Shown here one piece after another: positions 44,095-54,516 of a stretch of DNA of 64,000 nucleotides; the stretch's first letter is position 1, and every line of letters starts with the position of its first letter. The notes beneath the pieces are model-generated. The model searched no databases and had not been told where the DNA came from. It worked only from the letters and a program-made list of their open reading frames with translations. Origin of the DNA: Marasmitruncus massiliensis. Its GTDB lineage: Bacteria > Bacillota > Clostridia > Oscillospirales > Ruminococcaceae. The translations under genes were made by a program, and so were the position numbers. Location: assembly GCF_900186535.1 (NCBI RefSeq), contig NZ_FYDE01000003.1:62001-126000 (forward strand), given 5' to 3'.

Positions 44095-45171
44095 ATGGCA
44101 CAGGAACTGCCCAAGTATTTGGTACTGGTCAACTGGATGAAAGAACAGGTGATGAGCGGCCACCTGAAATACGGGGAAAAGATCTATTCCGAAAATGAAC
44201 TGAGCGCAATGTTTGGAATCAGCCGCCAGACCGTCCGGCAGGCGGTTGGGATTTTGGAACAGGAAAAGTTTGTGGAGCGCCGGCGGGGCAGCGGGACTTT
44301 TGTGACCTACAGCCCCATAAAACGCCGCGAAAAAACAATGAATATCGGTGTCATATCCACCTATCTGGACGACTATATTTTTACCAGTATTATTCGCGGA
44401 ATCGAGACAGTGCTTACAAAGAACGGCTATTCCATGCAGCTCACCTTCACCCATAACCTTGTTGAAAATGAGTCGCGTGCGCTGCGGATGATGATTGATA
44501 AAAATGTGGACGGCATCATCGTCGAACCGACCAAAAGCGGCCTGCCCAACCCGAACCGCTCTTTTTATGATGAGATTCATCAGAAAGGAATTCCGCTAGT
44601 GTTTTTTAACGCCTATTATCAGGGCTTGCCGTTTCCGCATGTGGCAATGGATGATACGATAGCCGGGCGCCTCGCTACCGAAGCTCTGATCAATGCGGGA
44701 CACCGGGAAATAGCGGGAATCTTTCAGTCTGATGACCTGCAGGGACATCTGCGCTATTCCGGTTATCTGGACGCAATGCGCGCCGCGGGGCTGGAGCTTC
44801 ACTCGGAGCACATCCTGTGGTATTCCACGGAAGACAAGGCGTGCATGGCGGAAGATTTTCATAGGATTCTGCGCTGCCTGAAAGGCTGCACCGCGTTTGT
44901 CTGCTATAATGATCAGCTGGCGGTCGGTCTGATTCCGCTCCTTCGCGCCCGCGGGATCATTGTTCCCGATCAGATTTCCGTTGCAAGCATTGATAATTCC
45001 GATCTGGCATCCCTGTGCGAAGTTCCGCTTACATCAGTTGCTCACCCGATGGCGCTTTTGGGTGAGACTGCGGCCAATAATCTGCTAAAACTGGTTGCAA
45101 ACCCTCGTTTTAACGCAACCGTAGACTTTACACCGAATTTAGTGGAACGCGCGTCAATCCGCAAGCTGTGA
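44095..45171 (+). CDS. araR: AraR-type transcriptional repressor (GntR HTH plus LacI-like domain)
   Basis: 358 aa. The N-terminal GntR winged helix (about 1-75) is KIYSENELSAMFGISRQTVR with ERRRGSGTFVTY. The rest is a LacI/GalR ligand-binding domain (MNIGVISTYLDDYIFTSIIR, VDGIIVEPTKSG, AFVCYNDQLAVGLIPLLRAR, VASIDNSDLASLCEVPLTSV). This fusion is diagnostic of AraR, which leaves its operators when L-arabinose binds. It lies directly before araBAD, with TTGTA-NN-TACAA operators nearby. Probable targets are araBAD and the two sugar importers. Confidence 0.93.
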   Translation: MAQELPKYLVLVNWMKEQVMSGHLKYGEKIYSENELSAMFGISRQTVRQAVGILEQEKFVERRRGSGTFVTYSPIKRREKTMNIGVISTYLDDYIFTSIIRGIETVLTKNGYSMQLTFTHNLVENESRALRMMIDKNVDGIIVEPTKSGLPNPNRSFYDEIHQKGIPLVFFNAYYQGLPFPHVAMDDTIAGRLATEALINAGHREIAGIFQSDDLQGHLRYSGYLDAMRAAGLELHSEHILWYSTEDKACMAEDFHRILRCLKGCTAFVCYNDQLAVGLIPLLRARGIIVPDQISVASIDNSDLASLCEVPLTSVAHPMALLGETAANNLLKLVANPRFNATVDFTPNLVERASIRKL

Positions 45172-45201
45172 GCGGGCGGGCTTGTGGTAGATTTCTGTAA
45201 A

Positions 45202-45234
45202 TTGTTGTATTTACAACTATTGAAATATTATAAC
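45202..45234 (+). promoter_or_regulatory. araBAD promoter with AraR-type operator
   Basis: The perfect palindrome TTGTA-TT-TACAA is at 45205-45216. A weak promoter overlaps it: TTGTTG (45202-45207), then TATTAT or TATAAC about 18 bases later. The arrangement fits repression in the absence of arabinose. Confidence 0.7.
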
Positions 45235-45251
45235 ACAAGGAGGAAGACAAC

Positions 45252-46916
45252 ATGGCGGCATATACGATCGGTGTCGATTTTGGTACGCTGTCAGGCCGGG
45301 CGGTTTTGGTAAATGTAAAGACAGGAGAGGAACTTGCAGACAGCGTTTTTGATTATCCTCATGCGGTCATGGACCGTGAACTTCCCGACGGTACCAAACT
45401 GGGGGTAGACTGGGCGCTCCAGCATCCGCAGGATTATTTGGATGTATTTTACCATACCATCCCCGAGGTGCTGAAAAAAAGCGGCGTCAGTCCCTCCGAA
45501 GTAGCAGGCATCGGAATCGATTTTACCGCCTGTACGTTTATGCCGGTAAAAGCGGACGGAACCCCCCTGTGTTTCCTGAAAGAGTTCCAGTCGGACCCCA
45601 ATGCGTGGGTGAAGCTCTGGAAGCACCATGCGGCGCAGGACAAAGCCAACCGGCTGAATGAAATCGCACATGCCCGCGGCGAAAAGTGGATTGAACGCTA
45701 CGGCGGAAAAATCTCCTCCGAATGGGAAGTACCGAAGGTCTGGCAGGTGCTGGAGGAATCCCCCGCAGCTTACGACGCAACAGACTGCTTTATGGAAGCG
45801 GCCGACTGGGTGGTCTGGGCGCTCTGCGGGAAACTGACCCGAAACACCTGCACCGCCGGATATAAGGGAATCTGGCATAAACAGGACAGCTATCCTTCAA
45901 AGGATTTTTATAAGGCGCTTGACCCCCGTCTCGAGAACTATGTAGAGGAAAAGCTTAGCTATCCGCTAGCGGAACTCGGCTCCCGCGTAGGCGGTCTTAC
46001 CGCCGAAATGGCGGCCAGAACAGGGCTTTTGGAGGGAACGGCGGTTGCCGCCGCAAATGTGGATGCGCATGTCACGGTGCCGGCGGTCAAGATTGAACAC
46101 GCAGGCGCGATGCTGGCGATTATGGGGACCTCTACCTGCCATATTCTGCTGGGAACCGAAGAGCATACCGTCCCCGGCATGTGCGGCGTGGTGGAAGGCG
46201 GCGTCTATCCCGGATTCTATGGGTATGAAGCGGGGCAGTCCTGCGTCGGGGACCACTTTGCCTGGTTTATCGATAACTGCCTGCCCGCCTCCTATTACGA
46301 GGAAGCCAAAAAGGAAGGCAAAAATATCCATGTTTTCCTGCGGGAAAAAGCCGAAACCCTCGAAGTTGGCGAAAGCGGCCTGCTGGCGCTTGACTGGTGG
46401 AACGGGAACCGTTCGGTGCTGGTGGATGTGGACCTGACCGGCATGATGCTTGGGATGACCCTGCAGACCAAGCCGGAGGAAATCTATCGCGCGCTGATTG
46501 AAGCGACCGCGTTCGGAACCCGCAAAATTATTGAAACCTTCCGTGAGAACGGAGTACCGGTGGAAGAATTCTACGCGTCGGGCGGCATCTCCCAAAAGGA
46601 CCCGATGACTATGCAGATTTATGCGGACGTCATCAATCTGCCGATCCGGATTGCCGGCTCCAAGCAGGGCCCGGCACTTGGCAGCGCTATTTTCGCGGCG
46701 GTAGCCGCCGGTTCGGAAAACGGCGGATATGACGACGTTTTCTCAGCAGCGCGCGCGATGGGCAAGCTGCGGGATCAGATTTACCTGCCGATTCCGGCAA
46801 ATGTCGCGGCATATGACAAGCTGTACGCCGAATACAGCGCTCTGCATGATTATTTCGGCCGAGGCGCGAACGATGTGATGAAACGGCTGAAAGCACTGAA
46901 AAAAACTGTGAAATAG
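45252..46916 (+). CDS. araB: Ribulokinase
   Basis: ATP-dependent phosphorylation of L-ribulose to L-ribulose-5-phosphate. 554 aa, FGGY-kinase fold: [16 protein letters not shown] (phosphate-1 loop) at the N-terminus, [49 protein letters not shown] and the C-terminal [20 protein letters not shown] and [14 protein letters not shown]. These are typical AraB rather than xylulokinase features. AAGGAGG before ATG 45252. First gene of araBAD. Confidence 0.96.
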   Translation: MAAYTIGVDFGTLSGRAVLVNVKTGEELADSVFDYPHAVMDRELPDGTKLGVDWALQHPQDYLDVFYHTIPEVLKKSGVSPSEVAGIGIDFTACTFMPVKADGTPLCFLKEFQSDPNAWVKLWKHHAAQDKANRLNEIAHARGEKWIERYGGKISSEWEVPKVWQVLEESPAAYDATDCFMEAADWVVWALCGKLTRNTCTAGYKGIWHKQDSYPSKDFYKALDPRLENYVEEKLSYPLAELGSRVGGLTAEMAARTGLLEGTAVAAANVDAHVTVPAVKIEHAGAMLAIMGTSTCHILLGTEEHTVPGMCGVVEGGVYPGFYGYEAGQSCVGDHFAWFIDNCLPASYYEEAKKEGKNIHVFLREKAETLEVGESGLLALDWWNGNRSVLVDVDLTGMMLGMTLQTKPEEIYRALIEATAFGTRKIIETFRENGVPVEEFYASGGISQKDPMTMQIYADVINLPIRIAGSKQGPALGSAIFAAVAAGSENGGYDDVFSAARAMGKLRDQIYLPIPANVAAYDKLYAEYSALHDYFGRGANDVMKRLKALKKTVK

Positions 46917-46935
46917 AAGAAACGGAGGGTATGTC

Positions 46936-48414
46936 ATGTCTGGTTTGAAACAATATGAGTTTTGGTTCCTTGTGGGGTCGCAGTTTTTATATGGACCCGA
47001 GGTTCTGGAGAAAGTGGCGGAGCACGCGGCAATCATTGCCGAGAGTCTCAACACCTCTCAAAAGATTCCCTGCAAGGTGGTTTATAAAGCAACGCTGAAA
47101 ACGCCGGATGAGATCACCCAGCTGATCAAAGAGGCAAACTACACCGACAGCTGTGCCGGAATTATCACCTGGATGCATACTTTTTCACCGTCGAAAATGT
47201 GGATTAACGGGCTGGAACTGCTGCAGAAACCCTATTGCCACCTGCATACCCAATTTAACCGCTGCATCCCGAACGAAGAAATCGACATGGACTTCATGAA
47301 CCTCAACCAGTCCGCCCATGGTGATCGCGAGCACGGCTTTATCGGCGCGCGTATGCGGATGGCGCGCAAGGTGGTCGTCGGCTATTGGGAGGATGAGGAT
47401 GTTCAGGCTAAACTGGGCAGCTGGATGCGCGCGGCCGTCGGCGTTGCGGTCAGCAAAAAACTCAAGGTCATGCGTTTCGGAGACAACATGCGCAATGTTG
47501 CGGTAACCGAGGGCGACAAAGTTGAGGTTCAGCGCAAGCTGGGCTGGCAGATCAACACCTGGGCGGTCGGCGATCTGGTGAAGGAAATTGATGCCGTCAC
47601 CGAGGAGCAGATTGACGCGCTGATAGCCGAATACAGGGAAAAATACACACTGAACACCGATAACATGGAGTCTGTGCGTTATCAGGCGCGCGAAGAAATC
47701 GCGATGAAAACGATTCTCGAGCGGGAGGGCTGCAAAGCTTATACCAACACCTTCGAGGATTTGTATGGCATGAAGCAGCTCCCGGGGCTTGCGTCCCAGC
47801 GTCTGATGGAACGGGGCTACGGCTACGGCGGAGAGGGCGACTGGAAGGTTTCCGCGCTGACCCATATCCTCAAACAGATGTCTGAGGGCGTACCGGGGGG
47901 TACCGCGTTTATGGAGGATTACACCTATGACCTGACGCGCGGCAAAGAACTTTCGCTTGGCGCGCATATGCTGGAGGTATGCCCGTCGCTTGCAGCGGAC
48001 AAACCGAGAATTGAAGTGCACCCGCTGGGAATCGGGGGCCGTGAAGACCCCGCGCGGCTGGTGTTTGAAGGGCATCCGGGCAGCGCGATCGTAGTTTCGC
48101 TTATTGACATGGGCGGCCGCCTGCGGATGATTGTGCAGGATATCGAGGCGGTCAAACCAATCTATGAGATGCCGAACCTGCCGGTGGCGCGCGTTATGTG
48201 GCGCGCAATGCCGGATCTGCGTACGGGCGCGGAAGCATGGATTCTCGCGGGCGGCGCACACCATACGGTGCTCAGCTACGCGGTAACCGCCGGGCAGATG
48301 GAAGATTGGGCAGAAATGATGGGCATTGAATTTGTACATATCACGAAAGATACCACCATTGCCGGGTTGAAACAGCAGCTTTTCCTGGCGGATCTTGCCT
48401 GGAAGCTGAAATAG
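46936..48414 (+). CDS. araA: L-arabinose isomerase
   Basis: Mn-dependent isomerisation of L-arabinose to L-ribulose, cytosolic. 492 aa. Landmarks are [16 protein letters not shown] at the start, the [17 protein letters not shown] block (catalytic Glu), [13 protein letters not shown] (second Glu), and [11 protein letters not shown] (C-terminal His pair). All metal-binding residues appear in place. It starts 19 bases after araB with GGAGG, and is probably translated from the same transcript. Confidence 0.97.
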   Translation: MSGLKQYEFWFLVGSQFLYGPEVLEKVAEHAAIIAESLNTSQKIPCKVVYKATLKTPDEITQLIKEANYTDSCAGIITWMHTFSPSKMWINGLELLQKPYCHLHTQFNRCIPNEEIDMDFMNLNQSAHGDREHGFIGARMRMARKVVVGYWEDEDVQAKLGSWMRAAVGVAVSKKLKVMRFGDNMRNVAVTEGDKVEVQRKLGWQINTWAVGDLVKEIDAVTEEQIDALIAEYREKYTLNTDNMESVRYQAREEIAMKTILEREGCKAYTNTFEDLYGMKQLPGLASQRLMERGYGYGGEGDWKVSALTHILKQMSEGVPGGTAFMEDYTYDLTRGKELSLGAHMLEVCPSLAADKPRIEVHPLGIGGREDPARLVFEGHPGSAIVVSLIDMGGRLRMIVQDIEAVKPIYEMPNLPVARVMWRAMPDLRTGAEAWILAGGAHHTVLSYAVTAGQMEDWAEMMGIEFVHITKDTTIAGLKQQLFLADLAWKLK

Positions 48415-48424
48415 GAGGCCCCGT

Positions 48425-49120
48425 ATGCTGGAAGAACTGAAGCAGCAGGTTTTTGAGGCAAATATGCAGCTGCCAAAACACGGGCTGGTCACGTTTACCT
48501 GGGGCAATGTCTCCGGGATCGACCGGGCCGGTGGATTGATGGTCATTAAGCCTTCCGGGGTCGAATATGACGTGATGTGCGCGGAAGACATGGTGGTTGT
48601 GGATCTGGAAACCGGCAGACGGGTGGAAGGTAAGTTGAAACCGTCGTCGGATACCCCGACACATCTGGAACTTTATAAGGCGTTTTCCGGAATCGGAGGC
48701 GTTGTTCATACCCACAGCCGGTGGGCGACGATCTTTGCCCAATCCGGCAGGGGAATCCCCGCGCTCGGTACCACGCAGGCCGATTACTTCTATGGGGAGA
48801 TCCCCTGTACCCGCAGAATGAAGCCGGAAGAAATCCGGGGGGAATATGAAAAGGAAACCGGAACAGTCATTGTTGAACGGTTTCTGGATTTAAGCCCGCA
48901 GGATATGCCCGCGGTTCTGGTGCACAGCCACGGCCCGTTTGCGTGGGGCGCCGACCCCGCCAACGCGGTGCATAACGCGGTGGTGCTGGAGGAGTGCGCC
49001 ATGATGGCATGGCACAATCTTGCGCTGTCAGGGTGCACCATCGAACCGATGCAGCAGGAATTGCTCGATAAGCACTATCTGCGTAAGCACGGTGTAAACG
49101 CCTACTACGGGCAGGGATAA
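48425..49120 (+). CDS. araD: L-ribulose-5-phosphate 4-epimerase
   Basis: Zinc-dependent class II aldolase-fold epimerase giving D-xylulose-5-phosphate, the entry to the pentose phosphate pathway. 231 aa. [10 protein letters not shown] and KPSGVEYD bind phosphate; zinc ligands are in [14 protein letters not shown] (two His) and [12 protein letters not shown] (third His), and the tyrosine-bearing C-terminus is [12 protein letters not shown]. The gene is ten bases after araA, with AGGAGG, and completes the pathway. A strong terminator follows. Confidence 0.97.
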   Translation: MLEELKQQVFEANMQLPKHGLVTFTWGNVSGIDRAGGLMVIKPSGVEYDVMCAEDMVVVDLETGRRVEGKLKPSSDTPTHLELYKAFSGIGGVVHTHSRWATIFAQSGRGIPALGTTQADYFYGEIPCTRRMKPEEIRGEYEKETGTVIVERFLDLSPQDMPAVLVHSHGPFAWGADPANAVHNAVVLEECAMMAWHNLALSGCTIEPMQQELLDKHYLRKHGVNAYYGQG

Positions 49121-49130
49121 AAAAACTGAT

Positions 49131-49161
49131 AAAGCCCCGCGGAATTTTCCGCGGGGCTTTT
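49131..49161 (+). terminator. Terminator of araBAD
   Basis: AAAGCCCCGCGGAA / TTCCGCGGGGCTTT with a very short loop and a final TTTT, ten bases after the araD stop. It may also serve the convergent gene. Confidence 0.9.
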
Positions 49162-49177
49162 GTATAGCAGGATTCTG

Positions 49178-50113
49178 TCAGGGCTGTTTTTGTGCGGGTG
49201 TTTTGCGAAACAGGAACGACAGATAGCAGATCAGGACATATAGGACCGCGATTACGGCGACTCCGGTTTCGACCGGTACAAGAGCGTTCAGGAACCCAAC
49301 GGGTGTTCCAGCTTTGGAGAAAAACCCGCTTGTCTGTTTAAGCGAGATGGCGGTGATGACAAGCGGAAAGGTAAATCCCGAATAACTGGGGAAAAACCCG
49401 GCTTTCATCATAGCGGGCATTCCGCACAGAACCGCAAGATAAAGCAGCTGGGATAAAATGAGCAGGAAAACAATCATCGCAGTACTTTTCTGTTCGAACG
49501 AAGCCAGATAGCCGGCAAGGCAGAGCGCCGCCGGTGCGGCAAAAATTGCGTTGGTGGGTTTCACCGGGTTTGCAAAGTTTTTGATTGTCAGCAGCCGATA
49601 GAGCACCAATAGTAGCAGCGGCAGATAGGCGGCGAACCCGAACCAGAACATCGCGCGTCCCAGCCCGGTTTGTCCGAAAGCTGGTGCGGTTACGCTGACG
49701 GTGACTATCCCGACATAAACAATGAAATAGCTGGCGAATACCTTCTGAAAGTCAAAGTGAAAAAGGAATTTTACCGTAAAATACAGAATAAACAGCCAGT
49801 GCAGGGCAATTGCCGCGATCCAGAGCGCAAAAGCAACCGGGACAGACATCTTTACAAGATAGCCCGCCAACAGGATCAGCCCCATGGAAAAGGTGGGCGC
49901 GACACTGGCCATCACCGGGTTTTGCAGATCTTTGCGGACATCGCCAAAGTAAAGAACCGCTTTCGCAGTGAGCAGTAAAGCGAGTGCCGCAGACAGGATT
50001 CCAAAAAACAGGCGTACCGATTCAGAGTAGGATTGGAGCAGATTTCCCAGGGCGGCCAGCGCGAGCATCAGCCCCGCCATGGGGACAGGCAGCTTTTGAA
50101 TGAAATTTTTCAT
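49178..50113 (-). CDS. TDT/SLAC1-type transporter
   Basis: 311 aa with ten predicted hydrophobic segments, of the tellurite-resistance/dicarboxylate transporter family (TehA, Mae1 and plant SLAC1 share the fold). FIQKLPVPMAGLMLALAALG at the N-terminus and NPVMASVAPTFSMGLILLAG are the family's opening. Known relatives move anions, sulfite or C4-dicarboxylates; the substrate here cannot be told. It is followed on the minus strand by the araD terminator region and preceded 12 bases upstream by the Cys-motif gene, probably as one transcript. Confidence 0.88.
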   Translation of the reverse strand: MKNFIQKLPVPMAGLMLALAALGNLLQSYSESVRLFFGILSAALALLLTAKAVLYFGDVRKDLQNPVMASVAPTFSMGLILLAGYLVKMSVPVAFALWIAAIALHWLFILYFTVKFLFHFDFQKVFASYFIVYVGIVTVSVTAPAFGQTGLGRAMFWFGFAAYLPLLLLVLYRLLTIKNFANPVKPTNAIFAAPAALCLAGYLASFEQKSTAMIVFLLILSQLLYLAVLCGMPAMMKAGFFPSYSGFTFPLVITAISLKQTSGFFSKAGTPVGFLNALVPVETGVAVIAVLYVLICYLSFLFRKTPAQKQP

Positions 50114-50125
50114 ATGGCCTCCTGC

Positions 50126-50599
50126 CTACGCCGGCTGCATTTCGTCGGCATTTACAAAGTCAAGTTCGCGTACCACAATCTGTGCGACTTTTTCCGCGAC
50201 TTCTCCGGTGAACCGGATGCACTGCTCTTTATGTTCCCCGGCCGCCATATCCATGCCTTTGGTCAATATCCGACAGCACAGGGCGCTGTTCTTTTCCCTG
50301 AACCAGTCATGCAGTTCCTTGGACAGCACCAGATTCTTTTCGACCTTGGGATCCTTCTGCTTTGTGCGCCCGAAGAAATAACCGAGCATCATGACGCCGC
50401 CCGAGACTGCCCCGCAAAGGCATTTGGAACGGCCGATGCCCACCGGAAATCCGGAGGCCATCGCAACGATCTGTTCGGGAATATCCAGTTCAAAATTGGT
50501 CCTGAAGGAGCTGACAAGCGCTTCCGAACAGAAAAACCCTCCGCGGAACAAATCCATGGCATCCTGTTTGATTTTCTGAATACTGACTTCCCGTTTCAT
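50126..50599 (-). CDS. C_GCAxxG_C_C family protein
   Basis: 157 aa. The cysteine pattern defining this family is present: FFCSEALVSSF, SKCLCGAVSGGVMMLGYFFG, SALCCRIL and HKEQCIRF. Members are predicted redox or metal-binding proteins of unknown reaction. ATG 50599 has GGAGG upstream; the longer frame is not used. It is probably co-transcribed with the transporter 12 bases downstream, so a role in supplying or exporting a redox-active anion is possible but speculative. Confidence 0.85.
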   Translation of the reverse strand: MKREVSIQKIKQDAMDLFRGGFFCSEALVSSFRTNFELDIPEQIVAMASGFPVGIGRSKCLCGAVSGGVMMLGYFFGRTKQKDPKVEKNLVLSKELHDWFREKNSALCCRILTKGMDMAAGEHKEQCIRFTGEVAEKVAQIVVRELDFVNADEMQPA

Positions 50600-51028
50600 T
50601 ATCGCAACCTCCATATGATGCTCAAAATTTTTTAGGCAGAATCATTCATATTGATTTCATTATATCAACCCAGTCACAAAAGTCGAATTCATAATTTAAA
50701 TAAATGCGGCCGATTTATTGATGCCTGCCGCGTACAGGAAAAGGCAGGGAGATTTTGTGGAAGAAAATCTGATTTCTTCCTCTTTACACTACACTTTTTT
50801 ATCAGGATTATGGTATAATAACCGCAAAGCGGCTATTATACCGAATTATGGCCAGGGCGATGCGTTCGCAAAGCTCGCTCCCGCTCCAATGGCCAATGAT
50901 ACCACTGCGTGCTTTGCACTTGTGGTATCATAACCGCGAAGTGATTATTATACCAATAAGTGTCGCCGAGACATTCTGAGCTGTGCGGAAATTTCTAAAC
51001 AATTCAAAGAATATGTGGGGGAATCTGA
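50600..51028. repeat. Intergenic region with a palindromic repeat element
   Basis: No gene. Two related palindromes, 50812-50842 (GGTATAATAACCGC-AAA-GCGGCTATTATACC in separate arms) and 50924-50954 (GGTATCATAACCGC-GAA-GTGATTATTATACC), are direct copies about 112 bases apart. They enclose a third pair, TGATACCAC / GTGGTATCA (50897-50905, 50922-50930). The block looks like a MITE- or REP-type unit. It is followed by the ribosome site of the phosphohexomutase gene. Confidence 0.6.
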
Positions 51029-52552
51029 ATGGCAATTCAAAAAGAACGACTGATGAAGTTGCAAAACGGCAGCGATGTGCGCGGTGTTGCCGTGGAAGGT
51101 GTGGAGGGGCAGCCTGTTAACCTGACAAGTGAAGCTGCCAACGTGATTTCTATCTCATTTGCAAGATGGCTGTCCCAAAAAACCGGAAAACCGGCAAGTG
51201 AACTGAAGATCGGGGTTGGACATGATTCCCGGGTTTCCGCGCCGGCTTTGAAGCTCGCGGTTTTGCAGGGACTGGCAGCAAGCGGAGCCAAGGCGGTGGA
51301 CTGCGGCCTTGCATCAACCCCATCCATGTTTATGTCCATCGTGTACCCGGAAACCAATTATGACGGATCCATCATGATTACAGCCAGCCACCTGCCCTAT
51401 AACCGCAATGGACTCAAGTTTTTTGATGTGGATGGCGGCTTGGAGCACGATGACATCACCGACCTTCTGGTGTATGCCGCGAGGCAGGAGCCTCAAACCG
51501 CAAGCGCAGCACATGCGGAAACCTATGACCTGCTGCCGCTCTATGCGGCAAACCTCTGCGAGAAAATCCGCATGGGGGTATCTTCTGAGGAGGATTACGC
51601 GCATCCGCTGTCGGGTCTGCATGTTGTGGTGGACGCGGGCAACGGCGCGGGCGGATTCTTTGCGCAGCAGGTGCTGGAGCCGCTGGGCGCGGATATCTCC
51701 GGCAGCCAGTTCCTGGAGCCTGACGGCATGTTCCCGAACCACATTCCGAACCCGGAAAACAAGGCTGCTATGGACGCCATCAGCAAGGCCACCGTGGAAA
51801 ACCACGCGGATCTGGGCATTATTTTTGATACCGATGTGGACCGTATGTCGGCTGTCCTGCATGACGGCACAGAGGTCAATCGGGATGCCATTATCGCGAT
51901 GATGGCCGCCATTCTTGCAAAAGAGTATCCGGGCGGGACGATTGTCACCGACTCCGTTACGTCCGACAAGCTGACCGATTTTCTGGAGAATACACTGAAA
52001 ATGAAGCACCATCGGTTTAAGCGCGGTTATAAAAACGTGATCAACGAGTCCAAGCGACTGAACGCTGAAGGCATTGTTTCTCCGCTCGCAATCGAGACTT
52101 CGGGTCACGGGGCACTCTCCGAAAACTATTTTCTGGATGACGGCGCTTATCTGGCGGTTAAGCTGCTGATTGCCGCCGCGAAGTCCAAAAAAGAAGGAAA
52201 ATCAGTCGACGCCCTGATCTCTGCACTTCCGCCCCAGTTTGAGTGCCGGGAATACCGTATGAACCTTTTGACGGAGGACTTCAAAACCTACGGTAAAGAG
52301 GTGCTCAGGCAGTTTGAGGAGCGCACGAAGGCGGCGGGCTATGCCGTTGCGCCGAATTCCTACGAAGGCGTGCGCCTTTCGTTCAGCGGGGAAGAAACGC
52401 AGGGCTGGATGCTGCTGCGCCTGTCTTTGCATGATCCGTTGATGCCGCTGAACCTGGAGGGCAACCGCCCCGGGGACTGCGGCAGGCTGACCGCCATCGC
52501 AAAGGAACTGCTTGCAGGCTTTGACAAGCTGGATACCAGTGTGCTGAAATAG
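51029..52552 (+). CDS. Phosphoglucomutase/phosphomannomutase family protein
   Basis: Interconverts sugar 1- and 6-phosphates, cytosolic, 507 aa. The catalytic phosphoserine is in SIMITASHLPYNRNGLKFFD; the Mg loop is IIFDTDVDRMSAVL; sugar specificity is set near AIETSGHGALSENYFLDD; the phosphate-binding loop is in the C-terminal NSYEGVRLSFSGEETQGWML. It is longer than the usual PMM/PGM (about 450 aa). Substrate preference is not evident. A palindromic repeat precedes it. Confidence 0.9.
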   Translation: MAIQKERLMKLQNGSDVRGVAVEGVEGQPVNLTSEAANVISISFARWLSQKTGKPASELKIGVGHDSRVSAPALKLAVLQGLAASGAKAVDCGLASTPSMFMSIVYPETNYDGSIMITASHLPYNRNGLKFFDVDGGLEHDDITDLLVYAARQEPQTASAAHAETYDLLPLYAANLCEKIRMGVSSEEDYAHPLSGLHVVVDAGNGAGGFFAQQVLEPLGADISGSQFLEPDGMFPNHIPNPENKAAMDAISKATVENHADLGIIFDTDVDRMSAVLHDGTEVNRDAIIAMMAAILAKEYPGGTIVTDSVTSDKLTDFLENTLKMKHHRFKRGYKNVINESKRLNAEGIVSPLAIETSGHGALSENYFLDDGAYLAVKLLIAAAKSKKEGKSVDALISALPPQFECREYRMNLLTEDFKTYGKEVLRQFEERTKAAGYAVAPNSYEGVRLSFSGEETQGWMLLRLSLHDPLMPLNLEGNRPGDCGRLTAIAKELLAGFDKLDTSVLK

Positions 52553-52574
52553 GGCATAAAAAGCGCGCAAAGCC

Positions 52575-52603
52575 TTGACCCCGCCGGTTTCAGCCTATAT
52601 AAT
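52575..52603 (+). promoter_or_regulatory. Promoter of the glycyl-tRNA synthetase gene
   Basis: TTGACC, 17 bases, perfect TATAAT. Only about 30 bases of leader follow, so there is no room for a T-box, unlike many Firmicutes synthetase genes. Confidence 0.85.
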
Positions 52604-52642
52604 AAATGTTTAGGATACTAAAATGAGAGGGTGCAAACGTCA

Positions 52643-54034
52643 TTGAATCATGCTGATAAAACAATGGAAAAGGTCGTAAACCTTTGTAAAAACCGCGGAT
52701 TTGTATATGCCGGCTCCGAAATTTATGGGGGCCTTTCCAATACCTGGGATTACGGCCCGCTGGGCGTTGAATTCAAGAACAATGTCAAACGCGCATGGTG
52801 GAAAAAGTTCGTGCAGGAATCCCCTTATAACGTCGGGCTTGATTCCGCCATCCTGATGAACCCGCAGGTATGGGTCGCGTCCGGGCATGTGGGCGGCTTT
52901 TCCGACCCGCTGATGGACTGCAAGGACTGCAAGACCCGCCACCGCGCGGACAAGCTGATCGAAGATGTCAGCGGCGAGCCTGCCGACGGCTGGACCAATG
53001 AACAGATGATCAGCTATATCAAGGAGCACCACATCAAATGCCCGGAATGCGGCGGTGAAAATTTCACCGATATCCGCAAATTTAACCTGATGTTCAAAAC
53101 CTTTCAGGGAGTCACCGAGGACGCGAAGAATGAGATTTATCTGCGTCCGGAGACCGCACAGGGGATTTTCGTCAACTTCATGAATGTACAGCGCACTTCC
53201 CGCAAAAAGATTCCGTTTGGCGTCGCTCAGGTGGGCAAATCCTTCCGTAATGAAATTACGCCCGGAAACTTCACTTTCCGTACCCGCGAATTCGAGCAGA
53301 TGGAGCTTGAGTTCTTCTGCAAGCCGGACACCGACCTTGAGTGGTTCCAGTATTGGAGAAGCTACTGCGAAAACTTTTTGCTGAATCTGGGCATGACAAA
53401 AGAACACATGCGCCTGCGTGACCACGCCAAGGAAGAGCTGTCCTTCTATTCCAAGGCAACCACTGATATTGAATACCTGTTCCCATTTGGCTGGGGCGAG
53501 CTGTGGGGCATTGCCGACCGCACGGATTATGACCTGGGCCGCCATTCCGAGGTTTCGGGCAAGGCTTTGGAGTATTTTGACCAGGAGACCAACGAGCATT
53601 ACACCCCTTATGTTGTAGAGCCGTCTCTTGGCGCGGACCGCGTGGCGCTTGCTTTCCTCTGCGACGCCTACGACGAAGAAGTTGTCGGTACCGACGATAA
53701 AGGCAAACAGGATACCCGCGTCGTCATGCGTCTGCATCCTGCGCTTGCGCCGTTTAAGGCGTGTGTCCTGCCGCTTTCCAAAAAGCTGGCCGAGGGCGCG
53801 GGCAAGGTTTACGCCGAACTGTCCCGCGATTATATGATCGACTATGATGATGCGGGCTCGATCGGCAAGCGTTACCGCCGTCAGGATGAAATCGGTACCC
53901 CGGTTTGTGTGACTTACGATTTCGAAAGCGAGAACGATGGCTGTGTTACCGTGCGTGACCGCGATACAATGGCGCAGGAGCGCATCCCGATTGCTTCGCT
54001 GAACGACTATATCAAGCAAAAAATGCAGTTTTAA
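52643..54034 (+). CDS. glyS: Glycyl-tRNA synthetase (class II, homodimeric type)
   Basis: Charges tRNA-Gly, 463 aa. [20 protein letters not shown] with [13 protein letters not shown] (motif 1 region), [23 protein letters not shown] (motif 2 region), [20 protein letters not shown], and [16 protein letters not shown] (motif 3) are all present. Two zinc-type Cys pairs ([21 protein letters not shown]) lie in the insertion. No ATG sits close enough to the GAGAGGG site, so TTG 52643 is chosen; ATG 52664 is the alternative. Confidence 0.96.
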   Translation: MNHADKTMEKVVNLCKNRGFVYAGSEIYGGLSNTWDYGPLGVEFKNNVKRAWWKKFVQESPYNVGLDSAILMNPQVWVASGHVGGFSDPLMDCKDCKTRHRADKLIEDVSGEPADGWTNEQMISYIKEHHIKCPECGGENFTDIRKFNLMFKTFQGVTEDAKNEIYLRPETAQGIFVNFMNVQRTSRKKIPFGVAQVGKSFRNEITPGNFTFRTREFEQMELEFFCKPDTDLEWFQYWRSYCENFLLNLGMTKEHMRLRDHAKEELSFYSKATTDIEYLFPFGWGELWGIADRTDYDLGRHSEVSGKALEYFDQETNEHYTPYVVEPSLGADRVALAFLCDAYDEEVVGTDDKGKQDTRVVMRLHPALAPFKACVLPLSKKLAEGAGKVYAELSRDYMIDYDDAGSIGKRYRRQDEIGTPVCVTYDFESENDGCVTVRDRDTMAQERIPIASLNDYIKQKMQF

Positions 54035-54041
54035 AAGGCCA

Positions 54042-54077
54042 ACAAAGGCGTCCGTAGATTACGGGCGCCCTTGTTTC
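54042..54077 (+). terminator. Terminator of glyS
   Basis: ACAAAGGCGTCCGT / ACGGGCGCCCTTGT with one mismatch and one G-T pair, then TTT. The hairpin begins eight bases after the stop. Confidence 0.65.
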
Positions 54078-54113
54078 TATCGCAATTGCATCAATAGAAG
54101 AGGAAGAGATGAA

Positions 54114-54314
54114 GTGAAAAATAAGGTACGAAAATGGTTTTTAGCTCTTCTTGGCGGAGTTAATGTAGTCGGTTCAATTCTTGGAGCATCTCTTTTTTAT
54201 ATGATGAACGGGAAATTTAATGTAAGCGTTATTCTTGGGTCATTGACTGGAGCGTCGGCACTTCTTATTATTAATGTAGCGATAGTTTTTCTAAGAAAGC
54301 ATAAAATGCCCTGA
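54114..54314 (+). CDS. 66-aa two-helix membrane protein
   Basis: Unknown function. Two hydrophobic segments (about 8-31 and 38-60) with a basic N-terminus and basic C-terminal tail (FLRKHKMP). GTG 54114 follows GAGGAAGAGATGAA. A+T-rich compared with its neighbours. It is not clearly linked to glyS or to the tRNA. Confidence 0.5.
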   Translation: MKNKVRKWFLALLGGVNVVGSILGASLFYMMNGKFNVSVILGSLTGASALLIINVAIVFLRKHKMP

Positions 54315-54372
54315 GACAGATGGTCGAACAACTCAGGATAGGATTTGCAAATTCAATCGTAAGAGGGCATGC

Positions 54373-54401
54373 TTGACAAACTACATGTGCAATGGTACAA
54401 T
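54373..54401 (+). promoter_or_regulatory. Promoter of tRNA-Pro
   Basis: Perfect TTGACA, 17 bases, TACAAT, about 115 bases before the tRNA. Confidence 0.8.
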
Positions 54402-54516
54402 GTAGAATGCACTGTTTATTATGCCGCCCACGCAGGACACGCGCAGGACATATGCTATGAGGCACAAAAACCCGTCGGCGCGGGCAGGTACAGCGTAATT
54501 TTCCGTGCATCAATAT

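Noticed and set aside
50718-50933. 71-aa plus-strand frame before the phosphohexomutase
   Set aside because: Passes through the palindromic repeat unit and shows no domain.
52553-52642. T-box riboswitch before glycyl-tRNA synthetase
   Set aside because: Promoter-to-start distance is about 40 bases, too short for a T-box; no T-box core seen.
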